Of a stretch of 64,000 bases of DNA, positions 27,601 to 42,392 are shown one piece after another. The notes beneath the pieces are model-generated. The model did no database searches and was not told the DNA's origin. It saw nothing but the letters and a program-made list of their open reading frames with translations. Within the stretch, counting starts at the first letter, position 1. The number at the start of each line of letters is the position of its first letter. Source of the DNA: Homarus americanus. Lineage: Eukaryota; Arthropoda; Malacostraca; Decapoda; Nephropidae. Position numbers and translations under genes: made by a program. The DNA lies in NCBI RefSeq assembly GCF_018991925.1, contig NW_024726322.1, forward strand, positions 1 through 64,000, in the 5' to 3' direction.

Positions 27601-29600
27601 ACCTCAGACACTCCCAGGTGCACCTCAGACACTCCCAGGTGCACCTCCGACACTCCCAGATGTCATCTGATGCTCCCAGGTACTCCTCCGATGCTCCTGG
27701 GTACAACACTTACACTCCCAGGTACCTCCTGACCTCCCAGGTACCTCCTCTGACACTCCCAGTGCACCTCTGATGCTCCCAGGTATGCCCTTGTCCTCCT
27801 GGGTGCACTGACACTCAGGTACACAGGCAACTGCTCCCAGGTACCTGACATCCCAAGTGCCTCAGACGCTCCCAGATACCTCTGACTCTTCCAGGTACAC
27901 CTCTGACACTCCCAGGTACGTCTGACTCCCAGGTGCCCCCTCTGACACTCCCAGGTACCTCCAGACACTCCCAGGTACACCTCTGACACCCAGGTGGCTT
28001 CTGTCACTCCCAGTGCCCTCCTGACATTTCCAGGTGCACCGCTGACACTCCCAGGTACACCGCTGACACTGCAGGTACACCTCAACACTGCCAGGTACAC
28101 CACCACACTCCCAGGTGCACCTCAGACACTCCCAGGTGCACCTCGGCAGGTATGCCTCCTGAGACTCCCAGGTACACCTCTGACACTCGCAGGTACACCT
28201 CAGACACTCTCAGGTACCTCTGACCTCCCAGGTACAGCCAGCACTCCCAGGTACACCTCTGGCACTCCCAGGTGCACCTCGAACACTCCCAGGTACCTCA
28301 GACACTCCCAGGTCACCTCCTGGCCTCCCAGGTACACCTCAGACACTCTCAGGTACACCTCTGACATGAGTGCATTGACACTCCCAGGTACCTCCAGGCA
28401 CTCCCAGGTACCTCAGACACTCCAGGTACACCTCTGACCTCCCAGGTGCACCTCTGACACTTCCAGGTGCACCTCTGACCTGCCAGGTACACCTCTGACA
28501 CCGCAGGTGCCCTCTGACCTCCAGGTACACCTCTGACACTCCCAGGTACCTCGATGCTCCCAGTGCACCTCTGGCACACCCAGGTGCCTGACACTCCCAG
28601 GTACTCCTCTGACGCTCCTGGTGCCTGACTCTCCCATTTCCCCAGCACTCACAGGTACCTCTGGCATTCCCAGGTACCTCTGCCACTCCAGGTACAACTC
28701 TGACCTCCCGAGGCCTACTTGCTGACACTGCCAGGTACACCTCAGGCACTGCCAGGTACACTCACACACTCCCAGGTACACCTCAGACACTCCCAGGTAC
28801 CCTCAGACACTCCCAGGAGCACCTCTGACACTCCCTGCACCTCTAACATTTCCCAGGTACACCTCAGACACTCACAGGTACCTTCGACACTCCCAGGTAC
28901 ACCTTGACACTCCATGTACTACCCAGCACCCCCCAGGTGCACTTCAGACACTCCCACATACCTCTGGCACTCCTGGTACACCCTCCAGGTACTCCTAGGT
29001 ACACCTCTGACACTCCCTGGTACACACAGCACTCCCAGGTACACCTCTGACACTCCCAGATACTCCTCTGACACTCCTGGTACACCTGGCCTCCCAGGTA
29101 CCTCATGCACTCCCAGGTACACCTCCAGACACTCCCAGGTTGCACCTCTTACACTCCCAGTGCACCACTGACACTCCCAGGTACACCTCTGCGCCTCCCA
29201 GGTGCACCTCGGCTTGCTCCCAGGTACACCACCTGACACTCCCAGGTACACCTCTGACCTCCCAGGTACATCTCCGATGCTCCCAGACACCTCCCGTGCT
29301 CCCAGGTACACCTCTGACCTCCCAGGTGCTCCTCTGACACTCACCTGGTTCACCTCCGAACACTCCCAGGTACACCTCTGATACTCCCAGGTACACCTCC
29401 CAGCCTCTCAGGTACTCCTCTGTGCTCTCAGGTGCTCCTCTGACACTCCCAGGTACACCCTGGCACTCCCAGGTACCTGACATTCCCAGGTGCACCACCT
29501 GACACTCCCAGGTGCACCTCAGACACTCACAGGTGCCTCTGACCTCCCAGGTACACCTCTGACCTCCAGGTGCCTGACTGACACTCCCAGGTCCTCCTTA
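21651..29600 (+). repeat. Degenerate block rich in TGC units and contracted monomers
   Basis: Still the same array, but GGTGCACC and GGTGCC variants are common. Units shortened by loss of AC (GGTACC, GACCTCCC) or altered to TTGCTCCC or GTGCTCCC are more frequent than elsewhere. HOR markers persist (CTGACTCTTCC-like near 23170, 25888 and 27883; CTTCTGTCACTCC-like near 23281, 25996 and 28000), so this is a divergent stretch of the array, not a separate repeat. No gene is visible. Confidence 0.85.
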
Positions 29601-32600
29601 GTCACCACTGACTCTCCCAGGTACACCTCAGATGCTCCCATGCACCTCTGACCTCCCAGGTACACCTCTGACACTCCCAGGTACACCTCCGACTTGCTCC
29701 CAGGTACACCCCTACCAATCCCAGGTACACCCTTGACACTCCCAGGTACCCTCCGACACTCCCAGGTACACCACAGACACTCCCAGGTACACCTCTGACT
29801 CCTGGTACACCATTGACCTCCCAGGTACCTCCTTGCTCCCAGGTACACCTCAGACACTCCCAGGTACACCTCCTGACACTCCCGGTACACCTTTGACACT
29901 CCAGGTACCCTCTGGCACTCCCAGGTACACCTCAGACACTCCCAGGTACCACCTCGAACACTCCCAGGTACACCTCAGACCTCCAGGCACACCTCCGACA
30001 CTCCCAGATACTCATGTGATGCTCCGTGCTCCTCCAGGCACTCCTGGGTACCCTTACACTCCAGGTACACCTCTGACACTCCAGGTACTCCTCTGACACT
30101 CCCGGTACACCTCTGATGCTCCCGGGTATGCCCTTGTCACTCCTGGGTACACCGTTGACACTCCCAGGTACACACATGACACTCCCAGGTACACCCTGAC
30201 ACTCCCAGGTACCTCGGACCTCCCAGGTACACCTCTGACTCTCCCAGGTACACCTTGACACTCCCAGGTACACGTCTGGCCTCCCAGGTACCCCTCTGAC
30301 ACTCCCAGGTACGCTCCCAGACACTCCCAGGTACACACCTCTGACACTCCAGGTACACTTCTGTCACTCCCAGGTACACCTCTGACATTCCCAGGTGCAC
30401 CATGACACTCCCAGGTACACCCTCTTGACACTGCCAGGTACACCTCCAGACACTCCCAGGTACACCCACCACACTACACCTCAGACACTCCCAGGTACCT
30501 CTGACACCGCTTGGTATCCTCCTGAGACTCCCAGGTACACCTCTGACACTCCCAGGTACGCCTCCAGACACTCCCAGGTACACCTCTGGCACTCCCAGGT
30601 ACACCATTGGCCTCCAGATACACCTCTGGCACTCCCAGGTACACCTCAGACACTCCCAGGTACACCTCCGAGCACTCCCAGGTACCTCTGACCTCCCAGG
30701 TACCTCAGACACTCTCAGGTACACCTCTGACACTCCCAGGTACACCTTGTGCTCCCAGGTACACCTCAGACACTCCCAGGTACACCTCAGACACTCCCAG
30801 GTACACCTCAGACACTCCCAGGTACACCTCTGACACTCCCAGGTGCCTCTGACCACTGGTACACCTCTGACACCCCAGGTACCACCAACACTCCCAGGTA
30901 CACCTCAGACATTCCCAGGGACACCACTGAGCTCTCTCAGGTACACCTCCAGATGCTCCCACGTACACCTCCAGCTCCCAGGTACACCTCAGACACTCCC
31001 AGGTACACCTCCTGACACTCCCAGGTACACCTGACAATCCCAGGTACACCCTTGACACTCCCAGGTACACCTCCGACACTCCAGGTACTGAACCTCCCAG
31101 GTACACCTCTGAGCACTGCCAGGTACCTCTGACACTCCCAGGTACACCTCTGACACTCCCAGGTACACCTCCGATACTCCCAGGTACACCCTGACACTCC
31201 CAGTTACACCCTGACACTCCAGTTACACCTCTGACACTCCCAGGTACACCCCTGACACACCCAGTTACACCTGACACTCCCAGGTACACCTCTGACCTCC
31301 CAGGTACCTCTGACCTCCCTGGTACACACGTGACACTCCCAGGTATCTCATACACTCCCAGGTACACCTCAGACACTCTCAGGTACACCTCTGACCTCCA
31401 GGTACAGCACTCTGCGTGCACCTCTGCCTCCCAGGTACACCTCAGACACTCCCAGGTACACCTCAGACATTCCCAGTACACCTCAGACACTCCCAGGTAC
31501 ACCTCCGACACTCCCAGATACTCATCTGATGCTCCCAGGTACTCCTCTGACCTCCCAGGTACAACACTTACACTCTCAGGTACACCTCTGACCTCCCAGG
31601 TACCTCTGACACTCCCAGGTACACCTCTGATACTCCCAGGTAAACCCTGTCACTCCTAGGTACACCTTGACACTCCCAGGTACACAGACCAGCCTCCCAG
31701 GTACACCCCTGACACTCCCAAGTACACCTCAGACACTCCCAGATACACCTCTGACTCTTCCAGGTACACCTCTGACACTCCCAGGTACACGTCTGACACT
31801 CCGTGCCCTCTGTGGCCTCCCAGGTACCTCCAGACACTCCCAGGTACACCTCCTGACACACCAGGTAACTTCTGTCACTCCCAGGTACACCTCTGACATT
31901 CAAGTACACCCTGACACTCCCAGGTACACCTTGGCACTGCCAGGTACACCTCAGACACTGCCAGGTACACCACCACACTCCCAGGTACACCTCAGACCTC
32001 CCAGGTACACCTCTGACACCGGCAGGTATGCCTCCTGAGACTCCCAGGTACACCTCTGACACTCCAGGTACACCTCAGATACTCTCAGGTACACCTCTGA
32101 CACTCCCAGGTACATTGACCTCCCAGGTCACCTCTGGCACTCCCAGGTACTCCTCTGACACTCCCTGGTACACACCAAACACTCCCAGGTACACCACTGA
32201 CACTCTCGGTACACCTCTGGCATTCCCAGGTACACCTCTGCCACTCCCAGGTACAACTCTGACACTCCGAGGTACCAGCTCTTGCTGCCAGTGCACATCA
32301 GACACTGCCAGGTACCTCACACCTCCCAGGTACACCTCAGACACTCCCAGGTACACCTCAGACACTCCCAGGGCTCTGACACTCCCATGCACACCTCCAT
32401 TCCCAGGTACACCTCAGACACTCACAGGTACACCTTCGACCTCCCAGGTACACCTCTCTGACTCTCCAGGTACACCTCCGATACTCCCAGGTACACCCCT
32501 GACACTCCCAGTTACACCCCTGACACTCCCAGTTACCTCTGACACTCCCAGGTACACCTGACACACCCAGGTACACTTCAACACTCCCACATACACCTCT

Positions 32601-34113
32601 GGCACTCCTAGGTACACCTCAGACCTCCCTGGGTACCTCTGACACTCCTGGTACTGCCTCCCAGGTACACCTCTGACACTCCCAGATGCTCTCTGGCACT
32701 CCTGGTACACACCAGACACTGACAGGCCTCACTGCCTCCCAGGTACACCTCAGACACTCCCAGGCACCTCTTACACTCCCAGTACACCACCCAGCACTCC
32801 CAGGTACACCTCTGGCACTCCCAGGTACCTCTGACACTCCCAGGTACACCCCAGCCTCCCAGGTACACCTCTGACACTCCCAGGTACATCTCCGGTGCTC
32901 CCAGGTACACCTCCGGCCTCCCAGGTACACCTCTGACACTCCCAGGTACTCCTCCTGACCCTCACTGGTTCCTCTGACACTCCCAGGTACACCTCTGATG
33001 CTCCCAGGTACCTCTGACCCTCCCAGGTACTCTCTGAGTGCTCCTGAGTGCTCCTCCTGACAGCTCCCAGGTACCTTGACACTCCCAGGTACACCTCTGA
33101 CATTCCCAGGTACCACTGACCTCCCAGGTGCCCTTCAGACACTCCCAGGTACACCTCTGACACTCCCAGGTACACCTCTGACACTGCCAGGTACCTCTGA
33201 CACTCCAGCTACACCTTTGACACGCCCAGGTACACCTCCGGTGCTCCCAGGTACACCCCTGACACTCCCAGTTACAACCTGACACTCCCAGGTACACCTC
33301 TGACACTCCCAGGTAAACCTCCGGCACCTCCAGGCACTCCCAGGTACACCCCTGACACTCCCAGGTATTCCTCTGATGCTCCCAGGTACTCCTCTGGCCT
33401 CCCAGTGCTACACGTACACTCCCAGGTACCTCAGGCACCTCCCAGGTACACCTCAGACCACTCCCAGGTACATCTCAACACTCCCGGATGCTCCTCTGAT
33501 GCTCGCCAGGTACTCCTCTGACACTCCCAGGTACAACCTTACACTCCCAGGTACACCTCCTGACCTCCCAGGTACACCTCTGACACTCCCAGGTACTCAG
33601 CCTCCCAGGGATACCCTGACTCTGGGTACACCGCTAACCTCCCAGGTACACCATGACATTCAGGTACACCTGTGACACTCATGTACACCTCAGACACTCC
33701 CAGGTACACCTCAGGCACTCCCAGGTACACCTCAGACGCCTCCCAGGTACACCAGCCAACCTCCCAGTGCACCAGCCAGCACTACCAAGTACACCTGCCA
33801 GCACTCTGAGGTACTCCTCTGATGCTCCCAGGTACACCTCCCACACTCCCAGGTACACCTCAGACATGACAGGTACACCTCCCACACTCCCACCTCAGAC
33901 ACTCCCAGGTACACCTCTTACACTCCCAAGTACACCACTGACACTCCCAGGTACACCTCTGGCACTCCCAGGTGCACCTCTGACACTCCCAGGTACACCA
34001 CTGACACTCCCAGGTACACCTCTGACACTCCCAGGTACATCTCCGATACTCCCAGGTACACCTCCGATACTCCCAGGTACACCTCTGACACTCCCAGGTA
34101 CTCCTCTGACACT

Positions 34114-34130
34114 CACTGGTTCACCTCTGA
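34114..34130 (+). repeat. GGTTCACC marker monomer (representative copy)
   Basis: CACTGGTTCACC is a diagnostic variant of the monomer in which CCAGGTACACC has become CTGGTTCACC. Related copies start near 697, 6805, 9123, 11931, 15856, 17330, 24801, 32963, 36623, 47627, 55682, 58083 and 63838. Most are followed by the same ordered units: a TCTGATGCTCC or TCTGATACTCC unit, a GACCCTCCC unit, and a TACTCCTCTGATG unit. It is present in both dialects and is a good anchor for aligning HOR copies. Confidence 0.8.
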
Positions 34131-37100
34131 CACTCCCAGGACACCTCTGATGCTCCCAGGTACCTCTGCCCTCCCAGGTACTCCTCTGATGCTCTCAGGT
34201 ACTCTCCTGACCTCCCAGGTACACCCTTGACACTCCAGGTACACCTCTGACATTCCCAGGTACACCACTGACACTCCCAGGTACACCTCAGACACTCTGA
34301 ATACACCTCTGACACTCCCAGGTACACCTCTGACACTCCCAGGTACACCACTGACACTCCCAGGTACACCTCAGACATTCCCAGGTACCACCTGACTCTC
34401 CCAGGCACCTCAGATACTCCCACGTGCACCTCTGGCACTGGTGCACCTCAGACACTCCCAGGTACACCTCTGACCTCCCAGGTACACCCAATCCCAGGTA
34501 CCCTTGACACTCTAAGCCTCCGACACTCCCAGGTACCTACAGACACTCCCAGGTACACCTCTGACACTGCGGTACACCTCTGACACCAGGTACCTCTGGC
34601 ACTCGCCACACCTCGATCTCCCAGGTACACCCCTGACCTCCCAGTTACAACCTCCCAGTTACACCTCCTGACACTCCCAGGTACACCCTGACACCAGTTA
34701 CACCCCAGCCTCCCAGGTACACCTCTGGCCTCCCAGGTACACTCTGACACTCCTGGTACAACGTGACACTGCCAGCGTGCCTCATACACTCCCAGGTACA
34801 CCTCGAACACTCTCAGGTACACCTCTGACACTCCCAGGTACACCATTGACCTCCCAGGTACACCTCTGGCACTCCCAGGTACACCTCAGACACTCCCAGG
34901 CCTCAGACCTCCCAGGTACCTCAGACACTCCCAGGTACACCTCCGACACTCCCAGATACTTCATCAGTGCTCCCAGGTACTCCTCTGACCTCCCAGGTAC
35001 AACAGCTTACACTCCCAGGTCACCTCTGAGGCCTCCCAGGTACCTCTGACACTCCCAGGTACACCTCTGATACTCCCAGGTATACCCTTGTCACTCCTAG
35101 GTACACCATGACCTCCCAGGTACACGAATGACACTCCCAGGTACACCCTGACTCCCAAGTACACCTCAGACACTCCCAGATACTCACTCTTCCAGGTACA
35201 CCTCTGACTCCCAGGTACACGTCTGACACTCCCAGGTGCCCTCTGACCTCCCAGGTACCTCCAGACACTCCCAGGTACACCTCTGACACACCCAGGTAAA
35301 CTTCTGTCCTCCCAGGCACCTCTGACATTCCCAGTACACCTCAGCACTCCCAGGTACACCATGACACTGCCAGGTACCTCAGACACTGCCAGGTACACCC
35401 ACCACACTCTCCAGGTACACCTCAGACACTCCCAGGTACACCCCTGACACCGCAGGTATGCCTCCTGAGACTCCCAGGTACACCTCTGACACTCAGGTAC
35501 ACCTCGACACTCTCAGGTACACCTCTGACCTCCCAGGTACACCATTGACACTCCCAGGTACACCTCTGGCACTCCCAGGTACACCTCAGACACTCCCAGG
35601 TACCTCAGACACTCCCAGGTACCTCTGAGCTCCCAGGTACCCTCAGGCACTCTCAGGTACCTCTGACACTCCCAGGTACCTGTGTGCTCCCAGGTACACC
35701 TCTGGCACTCCCAGGTACACCTCAGACACTCCAGGTACACCTCAGACACTCCCAGGTACACCTCTGACACTTCAGGTACACCTCTGACACTGCCAGGTAC
35801 ACCTCTGACACCGCAGGTAGACCTCTGACCTCCCAGGTACACCTCTGACCTCCCAGGTGCACCTCCATTCTCCCAGGTACCTCCTGACACACCAGGTGCA
35901 CCACCCCACCTCCCAGGTGCTCCTCTGACCTCCCTGGTACACAAACCGCTCCCAGGTACTGAGCACTCCTGGTACACCTCTGGCATTCCCAGGTACACCT
36001 CTGCCACTCCCAGGTACAACTCTGACACTCCGAGGTGCAACGCTGACACTGCCAGGTACACCTCGAACACTGCCAGGTACACCTCACACACTCCCAGGTA
36101 CCTCAGACACTCCCAGGTACACCTCAGGCACTCCCAGGAGCACCTCTGACACTCCATGCACACCTCTAACATTCCCAGGTACACCTCAGACACTCACAGG
36201 TACACCTTCGACACTCCCAGGTACAACGGCAACACTCCCATGTACACCACCCCAGCACCCCAGGTACACTGAACACTCCCACATACACCTCTGGCACTCT
36301 AGGTACACCCTCAGACACTCCCAGGTACACCTCTGACTGCTCCCAGATACTCCTCTGACACTCCCAAGGTACACACCTGACACTCCCAGGTACACCTCCT
36401 CACTCAGGTACCTCAGACACTCCCAGGTACACCTCTTACACTCCCGTACACCACTGACACTCCCAGGTACACCTCTGGCACTCCCAGGTACCTCTGACAC
36501 TCCCATTCACCACCACTTGCTCCCAGGTACACCTCTGACACTCCCAGGTACATCTCGTCTCCCAGGTACACCTCCGGTACTCCAGGTACACCTCTGACAC
36601 TCCCAGGTACTCCTCTGACACTCACTGGTTCACCTCTGAGCACTCCCAGGTACACCTCTGATACTCCCAGGTACACCTCTGACCCTCCAGGTACTCCTCT
36701 GATGCTCTGGTACTCTCTGACACTCCCAGGTACACCTCTGGCACTCCAGGTACACCTCAGACACTCCCAGGTACCTCAGACACTCCCAGGTACACCTCTG
36801 ACACTTCCAGGTACACCTCTGACACTGCCAGGTACACCTCTGACACCTGGGTATACCTCTGACACTCCCAGGTACACCTCTGACACTCCCAGGTACCTCC
36901 GATGCTCCCAGGTACACCTCTGTCACCCCAGGTCCACTGACCTCCAGGTCTCGACACTCCTGGTACACACAAACACTCCCAGGTACACCACTGACACTCA
37001 CAGGTACACCTCTGGCATTCCCAGGTACACCTCTGCCACTCCCAGGTACAACTCTGACCTCCGAGTTTGTGATACTGCCAGGTACCTGGTTTGCACTGCC

Positions 37101-40100
37101 AGGTACACCTCACCTCCCAGGTACCTCAGACACTCCAGGTACACCTCAGACACTCCCAGGAGCACCTCTGACACTCCCATGCACACCTCTAACATTCCCA
37201 GGTACACCTCAGACACTCACAGGTACACCTTCTGCTCCCAGGTACAACTCTGACCTCCCATGTACACCACTGACACCCCAGGTACACTTCACACACTCCC
37301 ATACCTCTGGCACTCCCAGGTACACCTCAGACACTCTAGAGTACACCTCTGACACTCCCTGGTACACCTCTGACACTCCAGGTACACCTCTGACACTCCC
37401 AGATCTCCTCTGACACTCTGGTGCCACCTGACACTCCCAGGTACACCTCCTTACACTCCCAGGTACACCTCCAGCCTCCCAGGTACACCTCTTACACTCC
37501 CAGGTACACCACAACCTCCAGGTACACCTCTGACACTCCCAGGTACACCTCTGACACTCCCAGGTACATCCCCGGCCTCCCAGGTACACCTCAGACATTC
37601 CCAGGGACACCACCCAGCTCTCTCAGGTACACCTCAGATACTCCCACGTGCCTCTGACACTCCCAGGTACACCTCAGACACTCCCAGGTACACCTCTGAC
37701 CTCCCAGGTACACCCCTGACAATCCCAGGTACACCCTTGACACTCCCAGGTACCTCCGACACTCCCAGGTACTACAGACACTCCCAGGTACACCTCTGAC
37801 CTGCCAGGTGCACCTCTGACACTCCCAGGTACACCTCTGAGCACTCCCAGGTACACCTCCCGTGCTCCCAGGTACACCCCTGACACTCCCATTACACCCC
37901 TGACCTCCCAGTTACACCTCCTCCCAGGTACCCCTGCACACCCAGTTACACCCCAACACTCCCAGGTACACCTCTGACACTCCCAGGTACACCTCTGACC
38001 TCCCTGGTACGTGACACTCCCAGGTATGCCTCATACACTCCCAGGTACCTCAGACACTCTCAGGCACCTCTGACACTCCCAGGTACACCATTGACACTCC
38101 CAGGTACACCTCTGGCACTCCCAGGTACACCTCAGACACTCCCAGGTCACCTCAGACATTCCCAGGTACACCTCAGACACTCCCAGGTACACCTCCGACA
38201 CTCCCAGATACTCATCTGATGCTCCCAGGTACTCCTCTGACACTCCGGTGCAACACTTACATCTCAGGTACCTCGGCCTCCCAGGTACCTCAGCCTCCCA
38301 GGTACACCTCTGACACTCCCAGGTACACCATGACACTCCCAGGTGCACCTCAGACATTCCCAGGTACACCACTGCTCTCCCAGGTACACCTCAGATACTC
38401 CCATGCCTGACACTCCCAGGTACACCTCAGACACTCCCAGGTACCTCTGACACTCCCAGGTACACCTGACAATCCCAGGTACCTTGACACTCCCAGGTAC
38501 CACCTCCGACACTCCCAGGCCACAGACCTCCCAGGTACACCTCTGACACTGCCAGGTACACCTCTGACACTCCCAGGTACCTCTGACACTCCCAGGTACC
38601 TCCGATACTCCCAGGTACACCCCTGGCCTCCCAGTTACACCCTGACACTCCCAGTTACACCTCTGACACTCCCAGGTACACCCCTGACACACCCAGTTAC
38701 ACCTGACACTCCCAGGTGCACCTCTCTACACTCCCAGGTACACCTCTGACCTCCCTGGTACACAGTGACACTCCCAGGTATGCCTCATACCTCCCAGGTG
38801 CACCTCAGACACTCTCAGGTACACCTCTGACACTCCCAGGTACACCATTGACCTCCCAGGTACACCTCTGGCCTCCCAGGTACACCTCCAGACACTGCCA
38901 GGCCTGCTGCCACTCCCAGGTACACCTCTGACCTCCCAGGTACCTCTGACCTCCCAGGTACCTCTGATACTCCCAGGTATACCCTTGTGGCTCACCTGGG
39001 TACACCGCTGACACTCCCAGGTACACGAGCCAACACTCAGGTACACCTGCTCTCAAGTACACCTCGGACACTCCCAGATACACCTCCTGACTCTTCCAGG
39101 TACCTCTGACATCTCCCAGGTACACGTCTGACACTCCCAGGTACCCTCCGACACTCCCAGGTTACTCCAGACACTGGTACACCTCTGACACACCCAGGTA
39201 AACTTCTGTCACTCCCAGGTACCTCCTGACATTCCCGAGTACACCGTGACACTCCGGTACACGCTGACACTGCCAGGTACACCTCAGACACTGCCAGGTA
39301 CACCCACCACACTCCCAGGTGCCTCAGACACTCCCAGGTACACCTCTGACACCGGCAGGTATGCCTCTGAGACTCCCAAGTTCAACTCTGACTCTCACCA
39401 GTACACCTCAAGACCTCTCAGGTACACCTCTGACTACTCCCAGGTACACCATTGACACTCCCAGGTACACCTGCACTCAGGTGCACCTCAGGCCTCCCAG
39501 GTACCTTGAACACTCCCAAAACTTTGACCTCCCAGGTACACCTCAGACACTCTCAGGTACACCTCCCTAGCCACTCCCAGGTACCACATTGACCTCCCAG
39601 GTACACCTCAGGCACTCCCAGGTACACCTCAGACACTCCCAGGTACCTCAGACACTCCCAGGTACACCTCTGACACTTCCAGGTACACCTCTGACCTGCC
39701 AGGTACACCTCTGACACCAGGTATACCTCTGACACTCCCAGTTACACCTCTCAGCACTCCCAGGTACACCTCCGATGCTCCCAGGTACACCTCTGACACA
39801 CCCAGGTACACCACTGACACTCCAGGTGCTCCTCTGACACTCCCTGGTGCCCCTGCAACCTCCCAGGTACCACTGACACTCCTGGTACACCTCTGGCATT
39901 CCCAGGTACACCTCTGCCACTCCCAGGTACAACTCTCTGACACTCCGGTGCAACCTGACACTGCCAGGTACCTCACACACTGCCAGGTACACCTCACACA
40001 CTCCCAGGTACCTCAGACCTCCCAGGTCACACCTCAGACACTCCCAGGCACCTCTGACCTCCATGCACCTCTAACATTCCCAGGTACCTCGGACACTCAC

Positions 40101-41130
40101 AGGTACACCTTCGACACTCCCAGGTACAACGTTGGCCTCCCATCACACCACTACTTTGGGTACACTTCAGACCTCCCCACATGCCTCTACTTGCTCCTAG
40201 GTACACCTCAGACACTCCTAGGTACACCTCTGACACTCCCTGGTACACCACTGACACTCCCAGGTACCTCTGACCTCCCAGATACTCCCTGCACTCCTGG
40301 TGCACACCTGACATCCCAGGTACCTCATACCTCCCAGGTACACCTCAGGCACTCCCAGGTACACCTCTTACCTCCCATTGCCTCCTGACCTCCCAGGCCT
40401 CTGCTCCCAGGCACCTCTGACACTCAGGTACACCACTGACACTCCCAGGTACACCTCAGACATTCCCAGGTACACCACTGACTCTCCCAGGTACACCTCA
40501 GACCTCCCACGTACACCTCTGGCCTCCCAGGCCTCAGCACTCCCAGGTACACCTCTGACCTCCCAGGTACCCTGACAATCCCAGGTACACCCTCGGCACT
40601 CCCAGGTACACCTCCGACACTCCCAGGTTCACCACAGGCACTCCCAGGTACACCTCTGACACTGCCAGGTACACCTTTGACACTCCCAGGTGCCTCTGGC
40701 ACTCCCAGGTACCTCCGATGCTCCCAGGTACACCCTGACACTCCCAGTTACACCCCTGACACTCCCAGTTACCCCTGACACTCCCAGGTACACCTCCTCT
40801 GACACTCCGGTGCACCTCTGACACTCCTGGTACACACGTGACACTCTCAGGTACACCTGACCTCCCAGGTACTCCCAGATACTCATCTGATGCTCCCAGG
40901 TACTCCTCTGATCCCAGGTACAACACTTACACTCCCAGGTACACCTCTGACACTCCCAGGTACACCTCTGACCTCCCAGTACATCTCTGATGCTCCCAGG
41001 TATGTCCTGTCACTCCTAGGTACACCGTGACACTCATAGGTACACCGCTGACATTGCCAGGTACACCAATGACTCCCAGGTACAAGCTGCCACACTCCCA
41101 AGTGCACCTCAGACACTCCCAGATACACCT

Positions 41131-41465
41131 CTGACTCTTCCCGGTACACCGCTGACACTCCCAGGTACACCAATGACACTACCAAGTACCTCTGACACTC
41201 CAGGGTACTCCTCTGATGCTCCAGGTACTCCCCTACCTCCCAGGTACACCTCTGACACTCCCAGGTACACCTCTGACACTCCCAGGTACCCCCTGACACT
41301 CCCAGGTACCTCCAGACCTCCCAGGTGCCCTCCTCAGCACTCCCAGGTACCTCCAGACACTCCCAGGTACACCTCAGACACTCCCAGGTACACCAATGAC
41401 ACTCCCAGGTACACCCTGCTCCCAAGTACACCTCAGACACTCCCAGATACAGCTCTGACTCTTCC
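41131..41465 (+). repeat. Paired marker block, spacing 324 bp
   Basis: CTGACTCTTCC occurs at 41131 and 41455, each followed by ACCGCTGACAC or ACCGCCGACAC and then ACCAATGACACTACCAAG. This is the same duplicated block seen at 10561 and 14302, here in TAC dialect, linking the 2.2-kb HOR to the 3.74-kb HOR. Confidence 0.8.
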
Positions 41466-41670
41466 AGGTACACCGCCGACACTCCCAGGTACACCAATGA
41501 CACTACCAAGTACACCTCTGACACTCCGGGGTGCTCCTCTGATGCTCCCAGTGCTCCCCTGACCTCCCAGGTACACCTCTGACCTCCCAGGTACGTCTGA
41601 CACTCCCAGGTTACCCTCTGACCTCCCAGGTACCTCCAGACACTCCCAGGTACACCTCCACCCAGGTAGC

Positions 41671-42392
41671 TTCTGTCCTCCCAGTGCCTCTAACACTCCC
41701 AAGTACACCACCAGCCTCCCAGGTACACCTTGACACTGCCAGTACACCTCGAACACTGCCAGGTACCACCACCTCCCAGGTACACCTCAGACACTCCCAG
41801 GTACACCTTTGATTCCGGCAGGTGCCTCTGACACTCCCAGGTACACCTATGACACTCCCAGGTACACCTCCGATACTCCCAGGTGCCTCTGGCCTCCCAG
41901 GTACACCACTGACCTCCCAGGTACTCCTCTGACACTCCCTGGTACACACCAAACCTCCCAGGTAGCCACCACTGACACTCTCGGTACACCTCTGGCATTC
42001 CCAGGTACCTCTGCCTCCCAGGTACAACTCTGACACTCCGAGGTGCACCGCTGACACTGAGTACACCTCAGGCACTGCCAGGCCACCTCACAACTCCCAG
42101 GTACCTCAGACACTCCCAGGTACACCTCAGACACTCCCAGGTGCACCTCTGACCTCCCAGCACCTCTAACATTCCCAGGTACACCTCAGACACTTACAGG
42201 TACACCTTCGACACTCCAGGTTACTCTGACAATCCCATGTACACCACTGCACTCCCAGGTGCTCCCCTGACACTCCCAGGTACACCTCTGACACTCCCAG
42301 GCACGTCTGACGCTCCCAGGTTACCCTCTGACACTCCCAGGCCTCAGACACTCCCACGTACACCTCCTAACACACCCAGGTAAACTTCTGTC
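41671..42392 (+). repeat. Paired TTCTGTC marker, spacing 715 bp
   Basis: TTCTGTC occurs at 41671 and 42386, each after a CCCAGGTA unit and each followed further on by a TTTGATTCCGG or TTTGACTCCGG unit (near 41810 and 42532). This shows a duplicated block of about 34 monomers within one HOR copy. Confidence 0.7.
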
